A DNA stretch of 64,000 nt from Flammeovirga sp. EKP202 (GTDB lineage Bacteria > Bacteroidota > Bacteroidia > Cytophagales > Flammeovirgaceae). Numbering within the stretch: position 1 is the first letter of the stretch; every line of letters begins with the position of its first letter. The notes beneath the pieces are model-generated. The model saw only the letters and a list, made by a program, of their open reading frames with translations. It ran no database searches and was not told where the DNA came from. The stretch is from positions 1 to 64,000 of the forward strand of contig NZ_JACVVP010000004.1 in assembly GCF_014534745.1 (NCBI RefSeq). The letters are read 5' to 3'. Of the stretch, positions 17,038 to 25,393 are shown in pieces. Position numbers and translations under genes: made by a program.

Positions 17038-17757
17038 ATGGGACACTGGCAAGAAAGAACGGAGTTATTAATTGGTCAAGATGGCATTCAAAAATTAGGA
17101 AGTAAACACGTACTTATCGTTGGAGTAGGTGGTGTTGGAGGTTTTGCAGCAGAAGCAATTGCAAGAGCAGGAGTAGGTAAAATTACTATTGTAGATGGAG
17201 ATGTAGTGGATGAAAGTAATAGAAACCGTCAGATCGCAGCATTGATTAGTACTACAGCCAAACCTAAAGCCTCAGTGATTGGTGATAGAATTAAAGACAT
17301 TAACCCTGATGTGGTATTAGATATTAAAGAAACATATCTGGAAGATGAAGCGGCAATTCATCAGCTTCTTGAAGAATATGATTATGACTACGTGGTAGAA
17401 TGTATTGACACACTTACTCCTAAAGTGGCATTATTATCTGCTTGTATGGAGAAAAAGATCAAAGTGATCAGTTCTATGGGTGCCGGAGGAAGAATGGATC
17501 CTTCTCAAACAAAAGTAGGCAGATTGAGAGATACGTATAACTGCCTTTTAGCAAAACAAGTAAGAAAACGCATTCCTCAGAAATCTTTTAGAAGAAAAAT
17601 CAAATGTGTATTCTCTCCAGAATTAATTGATAAAAATAAAGTGGTGACCGTAGAAGGTGTAAAACATAAGGCTTCTACAATTGGAACAATTTCTTATATG
17701 CCTGCCGTATTCGGTTTGACAGTGGCTTCAGTGGCTATTAGAGACTTGTTGAAATAG
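17038..17757 (+). CDS. tcdA: TcdA, tRNA threonylcarbamoyladenosine dehydratase
   Basis: The 239-residue protein is of the ThiF/E1-like family. It has the nucleotide-binding GVGGVGGFAAEAIAR (~29-43), IVDGDVVDESNRNRQ (adenylation site) and VVECIDTLTPK. GAGGRMDPSQ and the C-terminal region match TcdA/CsdL rather than MoeB or ThiF, and no ubiquitin-like partner is nearby. It cyclises t6A37 in tRNA to ct6A using ATP. It is 37 bases downstream of the tatD-like gene and probably co-transcribed with it. Confidence 0.88.
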   Translation: MGHWQERTELLIGQDGIQKLGSKHVLIVGVGGVGGFAAEAIARAGVGKITIVDGDVVDESNRNRQIAALISTTAKPKASVIGDRIKDINPDVVLDIKETYLEDEAAIHQLLEEYDYDYVVECIDTLTPKVALLSACMEKKIKVISSMGAGGRMDPSQTKVGRLRDTYNCLLAKQVRKRIPQKSFRRKIKCVFSPELIDKNKVVTVEGVKHKASTIGTISYMPAVFGLTVASVAIRDLLK

Positions 17758-17809
17758 ACAAAGGTTGTCTGATAAAGACATCTTGCACTACTTCTGAATT
17801 TATATATTG

Positions 17810-17850
17810 ATGCTCAGTTATTGAAGTACTTTTCATAGCTGAGCATTTTA
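17810..17850 (+). terminator. Terminator of tcdA
   Basis: The stem ATGCTCAG/CTGAGCAT (17810-17817 with 17839-17846) is followed by TTTTA. Two further pairs are possible inside. Confidence 0.75.
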
Positions 17851-17985
17851 TATTAACATTGATTTGCTAAAAAAAATGGTGCTTTTGTCACAAACTACCT
17901 TGTAAAACCGTCTTATATAAACGAATTTTTAATGTCTTTCAATTAAAATATAACCTATATATCCTTTCAGGGAAAGGAACAAAGT

Positions 17986-18576
17986 ATGATACGATTTATT
18001 TTTCGTTTATTATTCAAGTGGAATGGTTGGTCATTGAGTATTGATCACATCGATCAAAATGATTTAAAAAAAAGTGTTTTTCTAGCTACTCCTCACACTT
18101 CTAATTGGGATGCTGTTTATATGGTAGCCGCTATGTTAAAAATTGGAGTGAAATTAAGGTTTGCCATCAAAAGAGAATGGATTAGATTTCCATTGAGCAT
18201 TGCACTTAAACCTATGGGAGCAATCGGTATTGATAGAAGACCTCAAGGCGAAAGAAAAACAAAGTTGAGTATGGTGGAAGCAATGGCTAATTTATTTCAA
18301 CAAAAAGAAGAGCTTTCGTTGGTCATTCCTCCTGAAGGTTCAAGGTCATTGAGAGAAGAATGGAAATCAGGTTTTTATTATGTCGCTACTACAGCTAAAG
18401 TACCTATTGTTTTGGCTTATTTAGATTATGATAAAAAAACGGCAGGTGTTTATGAGGCTTTCCATCCAACGGGAAATTATGAAGAAGATATGAAATACAT
18501 TATTTCTGTCTATAAGAAACATAACCCAGGGCCGAAATTCCCAGAGTTATTTACCTACGACAAGAGGTTTGCTTAG
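17986..18576 (+). CDS. Lysophospholipid acyltransferase-like protein (PlsC fold)
   Basis: The 196-residue protein has the acyltransferase motif HxxxxD in ATPHTSNWDAVYM (H37, D42) and the downstream substrate motif VIPPEGSRS (~120), a variant of the usual FPEGTRS. It is small for PlsC and fits the short acyltransferases seen in Bacteroidota. An N-terminal hydrophobic stretch could attach it to the inner membrane. It probably acylates lysophosphatidate or a related lipid. It has its own terminator. Confidence 0.75.
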   Translation: MIRFIFRLLFKWNGWSLSIDHIDQNDLKKSVFLATPHTSNWDAVYMVAAMLKIGVKLRFAIKREWIRFPLSIALKPMGAIGIDRRPQGERKTKLSMVEAMANLFQQKEELSLVIPPEGSRSLREEWKSGFYYVATTAKVPIVLAYLDYDKKTAGVYEAFHPTGNYEEDMKYIISVYKKHNPGPKFPELFTYDKRFA

Positions 18577-18597
18577 TCAAAAGGAAAAGATAAACTA

Positions 18598-18628
18598 AAG
18601 TAGAAATGAAAGTTTCTACTTTTTTTTG
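18598..18628 (+). terminator. Terminator of the acyltransferase gene
   Basis: The stem AAGTAGAAA/TTTCTACTT (18598-18606 with 18613-18621) is followed by a long T-run. Confidence 0.88.
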
Positions 18629-18745
18629 TCTAAAAACCCATTTACATTTGAATAACAACCCGAAATATATAATTTTCGTTCATAAATTATTAATCCGGAA
18701 ATGCAGTAAGTACCTTTATCAAGGAATTATCACCAATCATTGGTT

Positions 18746-19567
18746 ATGGAAAGTAAAGTAAAAAACGTGGAGAAAGATATAATCGCACAAATAAATTCTA
18801 ACAAATGTATGTTTCAAATGCCCTCTAAACAGAAGGCGGAAGAATTTATTGATGATATGTTTCAGTTCTTGTTCCCTGTAGTTTCAGGAGTAGAACAAGG
18901 GCATTATGCTGCTGAATTAGCATTGATCAGACTAAAAGGAAAGCTACAGGAGCTTTTCTTACCCATCCGTGATCAATTTGAGGTAGGATGTAGCAGTGCA
19001 GCCGAACGTTTCTTTGAGTGTTTACCGGAAGTGCATGCCAAGTTATTGAAAGATGCTCAGGCGATTTATGAGGGAGATCCAGCAGCTAATCATATTGAAG
19101 AAGTAATTTTAGCTTATCCTGGCTTTTTTGCCGTTTTTGTGTACCGCCTGTCACATCAACTATATAAATGTGAAGTACCCATTGTTCCGCGTTTGTTTTC
19201 AGAATATGCTCATAGTAAAACGGGTATTGATATTCACCCGGGAGCATCAATTGGAGAGTACTTTTGCATTGATCATGGTACCGGAATTGTAGTAGGAGAG
19301 ACGACCAATATCGGAAACTATGTAAAACTTTACCAAGGTGTTACTTTAGGTGCTTTGAGTGTGAGCAAGGATTTAGCCACTATGAAAAGACACCCTACGA
19401 TCCAAGATAACGTTATCATTTACTCGGGTACCACTATTTTGGGTGGAGAAACTGTAATTGGAGAGAATTCGATTATTGGTGGAAATGTTTGGTTGACTGA
19501 AAGTGTTGAACCTAACTCAACAGTGTATAACCAGAGTACGGTAAGTGTTAGAAAGAAAAAAATATAG
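18746..19567 (+). CDS. cysE: Serine O-acetyltransferase (CysE/EpsC type)
   Basis: The 273-residue protein has an N-terminal helical domain (~1-140) and a left-handed beta-helix with hexapeptide repeats. The core IHPGASIGEYFCIDHGTG holds the catalytic His/Asp, followed by VVGETTNIGNYVKLYQGVT. It makes O-acetylserine for cysteine synthesis. An in-frame TTG at 18740 precedes it, but the ATG at 18746 is preferred. The C-terminus is short and lacks the long flexible tail of E. coli CysE. No cysK is adjacent. Confidence 0.9.
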   Translation: MESKVKNVEKDIIAQINSNKCMFQMPSKQKAEEFIDDMFQFLFPVVSGVEQGHYAAELALIRLKGKLQELFLPIRDQFEVGCSSAAERFFECLPEVHAKLLKDAQAIYEGDPAANHIEEVILAYPGFFAVFVYRLSHQLYKCEVPIVPRLFSEYAHSKTGIDIHPGASIGEYFCIDHGTGIVVGETTNIGNYVKLYQGVTLGALSVSKDLATMKRHPTIQDNVIIYSGTTILGGETVIGENSIIGGNVWLTESVEPNSTVYNQSTVSVRKKKI

Positions 19568-19592
19568 GAAACTAAAAATAGCTTATAATATG

Positions 19593-19627
19593 AAATGCCT
19601 CAGCAGAAACGTTGAGGCATTTTTTTA
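19593..19627 (+). terminator. Terminator of cysE
   Basis: The stem AAATGCCTCA/TGAGGCATTT (19593-19602 with 19613-19622) is followed by a T-run. Confidence 0.92.
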
Positions 19628-19770
19628 TAGATGAGAAGTAAGCGGTTGTGCAATTCAATCGGACGTTTTGAATCTTTATTTTTAGTCTATTCTACCAAAA
19701 AATAACGACCTGACTTGTCTCAAATGAAATGTACAACTGCATAAATAATGTGCTGTTTATTGAAATACTG

Positions 19771-20298
19771 TTATCGGTTCTTACAATATTCAATATGTCC
19801 TAATGCATTGTTCAATCCATCAACACCGTTATTCAAGTGTGTAATGGCGTCATGAATATGATCAATAGCAATAGTAAGATGAGAATGCATTTCATTCATG
19901 TCATCGGCATAATCCACATTTGTTAGGGTTGTGGTAGCGATATCAAAGATCACCTTAGCATCTTGGAAAGAACCATGAGCATCGTCGGCTTTATCTTTGG
20001 CATGAGTGCAAATATCCTCAGCTTGTGCCCGTGCGCTATGGGATTCATCCTTTGCATAATGAGCATTTTTCATGGCTTCTTCGGCTTCTTGCTTTGCAAA
20101 AACTACGTTTTCTTTAATACATTCGATAGTATGACAGTCAAAGCATTCGCCAATAAAGTGTAAAGCTGTGTTTGCACCTTCGTGAGACGACTGATAGTAG
20201 TCGTAAGCCTCATGTATATCCGAAACGACAACATGATGCTGTGCATTCATAAAGTGAAAAGTGTTAATTAAAAACAGTAAAAATAAGAGTCGTTGCAT
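19771..20298 (-). CDS. His-rich secreted helical protein, unknown function
   Basis: The 175-residue protein starts MQRLLFLLFLINTFHFMNAQ, a signal peptide ending at MNA/Q. An in-frame ATG 39 bases upstream would add a polar leader, so the inner start is chosen. The mature protein is rich in His, Asp, Glu and Ala, with heptad-like repeats (KQEAEEAMKNAHYAK, then DKADDAHGSFQDAK), suggesting a helical bundle. C-x2-C-x4-C (CFDCHTIEC) and a late Cys could bind metal or form disulfides. I do not recognise the family. Confidence 0.6.
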   Translation of the reverse strand: MQRLLFLLFLINTFHFMNAQHHVVVSDIHEAYDYYQSSHEGANTALHFIGECFDCHTIECIKENVVFAKQEAEEAMKNAHYAKDESHSARAQAEDICTHAKDKADDAHGSFQDAKVIFDIATTTLTNVDYADDMNEMHSHLTIAIDHIHDAITHLNNGVDGLNNALGHIEYCKNR

Positions 20299-20423
20299 AA
20301 AAGGGGTTGGTTGTTCCGTTTGTACAACATTATTCACAATAAATAAGTGCAGGGCATTAACATAATAATTTAAGGATATTGGAATAGTACAATACTCGCT
20401 TTCTTTTTTAGTATAGAAAGGGT

Positions 20424-20460
20424 ATAAAAATAGGACAATACACCGAAGTCTATTGTCCTA
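20424..20460 (-). terminator. Terminator of the J-domain/PspA operon
   Basis: The perfect stem TAGGACAATA/TATTGTCCTA (20431-20440 with 20451-20460) is followed on the minus strand by a T-rich stretch, just after the pspA stop. Confidence 0.85.
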
Positions 20461-20484
20461 TTAAAGTATTTATCTTAAAAGCGA

Positions 20485-21309
20485 TTATTGCTTATTTTTC
20501 AATTGCTCTTTTAATTTATCTAATTCTGAAGTATCACCACTTGATGAACTAGAAGAAGAAGTATCATTAGTAGTTGAATTGCTTGTATTTTGATTTAAAC
20601 TAGCTTTTAATTTTTTCAACTCATCAGACGTACCCAAAGAAGCTGTAGATGCTCCTCCACTTAAGCCTAATGCTTGATCGATTTCACTATCCACTGATTT
20701 ATTTTGAATATCGGCAATTTCACCATATGATTCCGCCAATGCTTCTTTCTCTTCAACTTTTTGTTTCATCTTCTCTAATCGTGCAATTGTAGTAGAAGAA
20801 TCAACACTTGATAATTGCTTATTTAATTTTGCAGAAGCATCACTTACAGTTGCTCTAGCTCTTAATGTTTTCAATTCATTTTCCCAGTTAGAAATCTGAG
20901 ATTTTAAACTTTGAACATTACTTTCCATTTTAGAAAGCATACCAGAGTAATTATCAATATTTTTTTGATTAGCACTTGCTCTTTGCTCGTATTGTTGTTT
21001 TCTTTCTAAAGCCTGACTCGCTAAACGGTCCGCTTCATCTGCATTAATTTGTCCACTTTGTGCTCTTTGGAGTAACAGTACCGCTTTAGATTCAAATTCA
21101 CGGGCGTTTCTACTATTCGATTCAAATTCTTTTTTCTCTCGGATAGAAAGTGCTTTTACCTCTGCAAGTCCTTGCATGGACTTTGAAAGGTCACTTTTTA
21201 AATCTCTAATACCTTGTTCAGTTTGTTTAATAGGGTTTTCTAATTTATCTAAAACTGAGTGTGCCTCTGATTCTGCTATTCCAAAAAGTCTTTTTAACCA
21301 TCCAAACAT
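20485..21309 (-). CDS. pspA: PspA/IM30 (Vipp1) family membrane-remodelling protein
   Basis: The 274-residue protein starts MFGWLKRLFGIAESEAHSVLDKLENP. This is an amphipathic membrane-binding helix followed by long coiled coils through about residue 200, as in ESCRT-III-like PspA/Vipp1. The C-terminal ~70 residues are low-complexity, rich in Ser, Thr and Asn, and end in a short helix (SELDKLKEQLKNKQ). Such a tail is more like Vipp1 than E. coli PspA. It should coat and stabilise the inner membrane. It lies 21 bases downstream of a J-domain gene on the same strand. No PspF, PspB or PspC is adjacent. Confidence 0.85.
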   Translation of the reverse strand: MFGWLKRLFGIAESEAHSVLDKLENPIKQTEQGIRDLKSDLSKSMQGLAEVKALSIREKKEFESNSRNAREFESKAVLLLQRAQSGQINADEADRLASQALERKQQYEQRASANQKNIDNYSGMLSKMESNVQSLKSQISNWENELKTLRARATVSDASAKLNKQLSSVDSSTTIARLEKMKQKVEEKEALAESYGEIADIQNKSVDSEIDQALGLSGGASTASLGTSDELKKLKASLNQNTSNSTTNDTSSSSSSSGDTSELDKLKEQLKNKQ

Positions 21310-21330
21310 TTTTATAATCTAATTTTATTA

Positions 21331-21753
21331 TTAATTTTTTAATTTTTTTTCAAAGTAATTGTACGCTTCATTGATTTGTAATGTAACCTTTTGTGCCATT
21401 TCTTGTTTAGCAGGATCACCGGCATACAAATCTGGATGATATAATTTAACCAATTTTCTGTAAGATTTCTTTATCGTGGCAAAATCATCTCCTTTTTTTA
21501 CTTCCAAAGCGTTATAATATTCATCTTCTTTAGATTTTTGTTGAGTTTGCTGAGATGAATATTGTTGTTGGGAATGATTTTGATACTGCTGTTGCTGCTT
21601 CTGATATTGGTATTTATCATTCTTTATTTCTTCGTAATATTTTTTCCAATCTTCATTTAAATCACTTTCAAAGAGATTTTGAAAAACAGGATTTTTTTCA
21701 ATCTGATCGTTGATTGTTGCTTTTAATATATTCTTAAATCTGTCGACTAACAT
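21331..21753 (-). CDS. J-domain (DnaJ-like) protein with Gln-rich linker
   Basis: The 140-residue protein has a short helical N-terminus (MLVDRFKNILKATINDQ) and a Gln/Tyr-rich linker (~50-75). Its C-terminal J-domain (~75-140) runs from EYYNALEVKKGDDFATIKKS into RKLVKLYHPDL, with the HPD triad needed to stimulate Hsp70 ATPase. It lacks the Gly/Phe and zinc domains of DnaJ, so it is a class C co-chaperone. It is the first gene of a two-gene operon with pspA. PspA is therefore the likely client, with DnaK recruited to it, which is an inference from gene order. Confidence 0.8.
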   Translation of the reverse strand: MLVDRFKNILKATINDQIEKNPVFQNLFESDLNEDWKKYYEEIKNDKYQYQKQQQQYQNHSQQQYSSQQTQQKSKEDEYYNALEVKKGDDFATIKKSYRKLVKLYHPDLYAGDPAKQEMAQKVTLQINEAYNYFEKKLKN

Positions 21754-21875
21754 CCTCTATATCTTATTCGCTTAATAAACTTTAATACATGTTCTATTAT
21801 ATAAGACGAAAAGTTACTAAAAAAGATACTTTAATACATAAAAAGTTATTTGTGAATGATTTTTCATTTATTTTA

Positions 21876-21906
21876 TTTGTGATATTCGTCATTAGGTGTA
21901 TATTTG
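21876..21906 (+). promoter_or_regulatory. Promoter of fadD (Bacteroidota type)
   Basis: TTTG at 21876-21879 and TATATTTG at 21899-21906 are 19 bases apart, matching the -33/-7 layout of primary Bacteroidota promoters. Transcription from here gives a leader of about 170 bases. Confidence 0.6.
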
Positions 21907-21912
21907 ACATTT

Positions 21913-22085
21913 ACTAAAGAGTTGTTAATTAGCACTCTTAGAAAGTACACACTCAAACATTTTTTTTATATTTTTGAGCAGTCATGGCCTTCGATCTTGT
22001 TGAAGAATTTGACTTCTTAGATTAATTATCTAATACTATACACAAAAAGAGGTGTTTACCTCTTTAATAACAACCGAAAGTGCAA
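21913..22085 (+). promoter_or_regulatory. Structured leader of fadD
   Basis: There is no gene between 21754 and 22085. Within the predicted leader, CTCAAA/TTTGAG forms a weak stem near 21953-21980. AAAGAGGT/ACCTCTTT (22046-22053 with 22058-22065) forms a perfect 8-bp hairpin ending 20 bases before the fadD ATG. The hairpin lacks a T-run, so it is not an obvious terminator. Confidence 0.35.
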
Positions 22086-23783
22086 ATGGAACAGAATTTC
22101 CCTTGGCATAAACACTATGCCGATTTTACTCCAAAAGAGATCGACCCGGATAATTACCACTCATTACTCAAATTATTTGAGGAATCTTTCCAGAAGTTTT
22201 CAAATAAGGTTGCCTATGAAAATATGGGAGGAAAATTAACGTTCGAAGATGTTGATTTAGCATCGCAACGTTTTGCTTCCTATTTACAGAACCAATGTAA
22301 AATGAAGAAAGGGGATCGTATAGCGATTCAAATGCCAAATACATTGCAGTACCCTATTGCAATGATTGGGGCTATTCGAGCGGGGATGGTTGTAGTAAAT
22401 ACAAACCCTCTTTACACGGAAAGAGAAATGGAGCATCAGTTCTCAGATGCAGGAGTAAAAACGATAGTGATTTTAGCCAATTTTGCGGATAAACTTCAAA
22501 ATATACAAGGTAGGTTACCTGAACTAAAAAATATTATTATTACTGAGCTAGGCGATCTATTGGGATTCCCCAAAAGTCTTATTGTCAACTCTGTGGTAAA
22601 ATACGTAAAAAAGATGGTGCCTGCTTATAAATTGCCAACCGCGGTACCCTTCAAGAAAGCTTTAAGTGAAGGAGCTAAAGCAGAGTACAAACGTCCGGCA
22701 ATGACTGGGCAAGATCATGCTTTCTTACAATATACAGGAGGTACTACTGGAGTAGCAAAGGGTGCAATTCTAACGCATAGAAATATAGTAGCCAATTTGG
22801 AGCAATCAAACGCATGGCTACAAGGATGTCTTGAAGAAGGAAAAGAATTAGTGATTACAGCTTTACCATTGTATCATATATTTGCTTTGACTGTAAATTG
22901 TATGACTATGATGAAAATTGGGGCACACAATTTATTGATCACCAACCCAAGAGATATGGATGGTTTCTTAAAAGAAATCAGCAAGTATAAATTCTCTATT
23001 CTGACAGGTGTAAATACACTTTTCAATGGAATGCTAAATCATAAAAAGTTCGCTGATATTGATTTTTCTAAATTGAAGGTAACTATTGGTGGCGGTATGG
23101 CTGTACAAGAAGCCGTAGCAAAACGATGGGAAGAGGTGACAGGTTGTACTTTAGCGGAAGGCTATGGTTTGACGGAAACTTCTCCGGTAGTGTGTGTACA
23201 CCGTTTGGATAGTCCTAAAATCGGTACAATTGGTTTACCGTACCCCTCTACCAATGTGAAAATCTTGAATGAGGAAGGTGTTGAAGTGCCTATTGGTGAT
23301 GAGGGTGAACTTTGTGTGAAAGGTCCTCAAGTAATGAAGGGGTACTGGAAACGAGAAGAGGAGACAGCAGAAACTTTCTTCCCGAATGGATGGTTAAGAA
23401 CTGGTGATATTGCTACGATGGACCATCATGGTTATTTCAAGATTGTAGACCGTAAAAAGGATATGATCTTGGTCTCTGGATTTAATGTATATCCAAATGA
23501 GGTAGAAGAAGTACTAGCCATGCATGAAGGTGTTGACGAATGTGCTGTAATTGGTATCCCTGATGATAAATCTACGGAAGCCGTGAAGTGTTTCATCGTG
23601 AAAAAAGACCAACATCTTACAGCTGATGCTTTGAAGGAGTTCTGTAAACAAAATTTGGCAGGTTATAAAGTGCCAAAACATTATGAGTTCAGAACTGAAT
23701 TACCAAAATCTACCGTGGGTAAGATTATGAGAAGATTCTTGAAAGAAGAAGAGTTGGAGAATACTAAAAAGGTTCTTCACTAA
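22086..23783 (+). CDS. fadD: Long-chain fatty acid-CoA ligase
   Basis: The 565-residue AMP-forming ligase starts at the ATG at 22086; an in-frame GTG lies two codons upstream. It has the P-loop-like YTGGTTGVAKGAILTH (~220), EGYGLTETSP (~360), GWLRTGDIA with the adenylate-binding Asp (~440) and the C-terminal lysine motif KSTVGKIMRR. It activates long-chain fatty acids to acyl-CoA at the inner membrane. Two likely lipid-related genes follow in the same direction. The leader is long and hairpin-bearing. Confidence 0.9.
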   Translation: MEQNFPWHKHYADFTPKEIDPDNYHSLLKLFEESFQKFSNKVAYENMGGKLTFEDVDLASQRFASYLQNQCKMKKGDRIAIQMPNTLQYPIAMIGAIRAGMVVVNTNPLYTEREMEHQFSDAGVKTIVILANFADKLQNIQGRLPELKNIIITELGDLLGFPKSLIVNSVVKYVKKMVPAYKLPTAVPFKKALSEGAKAEYKRPAMTGQDHAFLQYTGGTTGVAKGAILTHRNIVANLEQSNAWLQGCLEEGKELVITALPLYHIFALTVNCMTMMKIGAHNLLITNPRDMDGFLKEISKYKFSILTGVNTLFNGMLNHKKFADIDFSKLKVTIGGGMAVQEAVAKRWEEVTGCTLAEGYGLTETSPVVCVHRLDSPKIGTIGLPYPSTNVKILNEEGVEVPIGDEGELCVKGPQVMKGYWKREEETAETFFPNGWLRTGDIATMDHHGYFKIVDRKKDMILVSGFNVYPNEVEEVLAMHEGVDECAVIGIPDDKSTEAVKCFIVKKDQHLTADALKEFCKQNLAGYKVPKHYEFRTELPKSTVGKIMRRFLKEEELENTKKVLH

Positions 23784-23803
23784 AATTTATAATATTACAA
23801 CTG

Positions 23804-23835
23804 AAGGTACTGTTTAAAAGGCAGTACCTTTTTTT
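23804..23835 (+). terminator. Terminator of fadD, close to the next start codon
   Basis: The stem AAGGTACTG/CAGTACCTT (23804-23812 with 23822-23830) has a T-run ending at 23835. The next gene starts at 23844, leaving eight bases between them. Confidence 0.88.
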
Positions 23836-23843
23836 ATGAAATT

Positions 23844-24518
23844 ATGGAACATCATCAACAATGGGTCCCTCTCCAAATTGAGGCGCCTTTCTACACTAAC
23901 GGAACAATAACAAATAAGACAGAACACCTATGGATGGTGCTTCACGGTTATGGTCAATTAGCGGATCATTTTATGAGAAGGTTTGATATTTTGAACACCG
24001 AAAGGCATCATGTAGTGGGCTGTCAAGGTTTATCTCGCTTTTATTTGGATAAGCAATATCAAAAGGTGGGGGCATCTTGGATGACAAAAATGGATAGAGA
24101 GGCAGACATCAAGCATCAGCAGCAATACCTCTCTAATGTTTTTGAAAATCGTTTAAGTGATTTGGGAGAGCATAAGGATCAGTTAAAATTCAACTACCTT
24201 GCATTCTCACAAGGAGGGGCAACCTTATTAAGGTGGCTTAAATATTATAAACCTAAGGTGGATAACCTTATTCTTTGGGCGGCAGATATGCCAAAAGAAT
24301 TTTCACTAGAGGATTACTCTTTCTTATCCCCTGATTCTACTGTCTTTATAGTGTTAGGAGATAGAGATCCTTTCAGAACTTTCATTGACATAAAAAAACA
24401 AAAAGAGTTATTAAACTCGCTAAATTGTAATTCCAAATTCATTAACTTTGATGGAGGACATCACGTAAGAAGAGATGTTCTTGAAGAATGCGTAAAGCAT
24501 TTTGATGATAAATTTTAA
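23844..24518 (+). CDS. Alpha/beta hydrolase (carboxylesterase/phospholipase type)
   Basis: The 224-residue hydrolase has LHGYGQLADHF (oxyanion region, ~33), the nucleophile elbow AFSQGGAT (Ser ~130), the acid region LGDRDPF and the catalytic His in FDGGHHV. The small size fits the PF02230-like esterase/lysophospholipase group. No signal peptide is present, so it is cytosolic. It follows fadD closely and precedes a scramblase-like gene, suggesting lipid work. An ATG at 23836 is out of frame with this gene. Confidence 0.72.
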   Translation: MEHHQQWVPLQIEAPFYTNGTITNKTEHLWMVLHGYGQLADHFMRRFDILNTERHHVVGCQGLSRFYLDKQYQKVGASWMTKMDREADIKHQQQYLSNVFENRLSDLGEHKDQLKFNYLAFSQGGATLLRWLKYYKPKVDNLILWAADMPKEFSLEDYSFLSPDSTVFIVLGDRDPFRTFIDIKKQKELLNSLNCNSKFINFDGGHHVRRDVLEECVKHFDDKF

Positions 24519-24608
24519 TGAACTAATATCTCTTATTTTTTCGGTTGAGTTACTAACAATTAAGTGCCTTCTTGTGCTTAGAAATGGAGATACTAAACAA
24601 ACTATTTT

Positions 24609-25196
24609 ATGCATCCCTTATTAAATAAAAATCAATTCTTTGTAAAGGAACATGTGGGAATGTTCAAAGCGGCAAACAACTATGATATTTATGATCCAGC
24701 TACAAATGAGATCATCATGGAATGTCGTGAGGATTCATTAGGTTTTTTTACTAAAATCCTTCGATTTACTGATTACAAAAGAATGACTCCTTTCCATATT
24801 GATATCAAAACAACAACGGGACAAAAAATCCTGACTGTTAAAAGGGGAATTTCTATTTTCTTATCAGACGTTGAAGTGTTGGATGAAAATGATCAATTAA
24901 TTGGTGTATTCAAACAAAAACTATTCTCGATCGGCGGTAAATTTGAAGTATTTGATGCTGCTGGAACGTCACTTTGTATGCTGAAAGGAAAGTGGACAAG
25001 CTGGGATTTCAGGTTTATGAAAGACGATTTTGAGTTTGCTCATGTAAGTAAAGAGTTTGCAGGTTTTGCAAAAGAATTATTTACATCTGCGGATAATTAT
25101 GGTTTAGAAATCAATCCAGAGGTACCACAAGATCACAAGCTTAGATTACTAATTATGGCTGCAGTGATGTGTATCGATATGGTATTAAAAGAATAA
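24609..25196 (+). CDS. LURP-one/phospholipid-scramblase-like protein
   Basis: The 195-residue protein resembles the Tubby-like fold of scramblase and LURP-one families. It has repeated beta strands with NNYDIYDPATNEIIMECRE, FHIDIKTTTGQKILTVKRG and FEVFDAAGTSLCMLKGK, then the C-terminal hydrophobic helix LRLLIMAAVMCIDMVLKE. Bacterial members are often annotated as scramblase family, with no proven lipid-flipping role. Its place after fadD and a hydrolase hints at a lipid-linked role. It is separated from the upstream gene by 90 bases. Confidence 0.68.
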   Translation: MHPLLNKNQFFVKEHVGMFKAANNYDIYDPATNEIIMECREDSLGFFTKILRFTDYKRMTPFHIDIKTTTGQKILTVKRGISIFLSDVEVLDENDQLIGVFKQKLFSIGGKFEVFDAAGTSLCMLKGKWTSWDFRFMKDDFEFAHVSKEFAGFAKELFTSADNYGLEINPEVPQDHKLRLLIMAAVMCIDMVLKE

Positions 25197-25232
25197 AGTT
25201 GAAGTAGGTTTAGATAGAGCAAACTTCAAAAA

Positions 25233-25393
25233 ATAAGGGTAAGTATAGATTGAAAGCTAAAATACCTTTTTCTTTCAAGAGACACTTCTACATCTTTTAA
25301 AAGTAAGACAGAGAGTGTTCGCAGGAACATCAATTGATGGTTGATTATAACTTAGCGTACAATGTAGAAAAGAGTTACAACTCCTTACCCTTA
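25233..25393. other. Candidate multi-helix structured region (possible RNA)
   Basis: The span between two convergent genes has nested inverted repeats. ATAAGGGTAAG (25233-25243) pairs with CTTACCCTTAT (25383-25393). Inside are TTGAAAG/CTTTCAA (25250-25256 with 25272-25278) and TTCTACAT/ATGTAGAA (25286-25293 with 25362-25369). The latter encloses CTTTTAAAAG (25294-25303), TGTTC/GAACA (25316-25329) and the palindrome CATCAATTGATG (25328-25339). The right arm overlaps the last codons of the RluA-type gene. No promoter was recognised and strand is undetermined. Confidence 0.25.
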
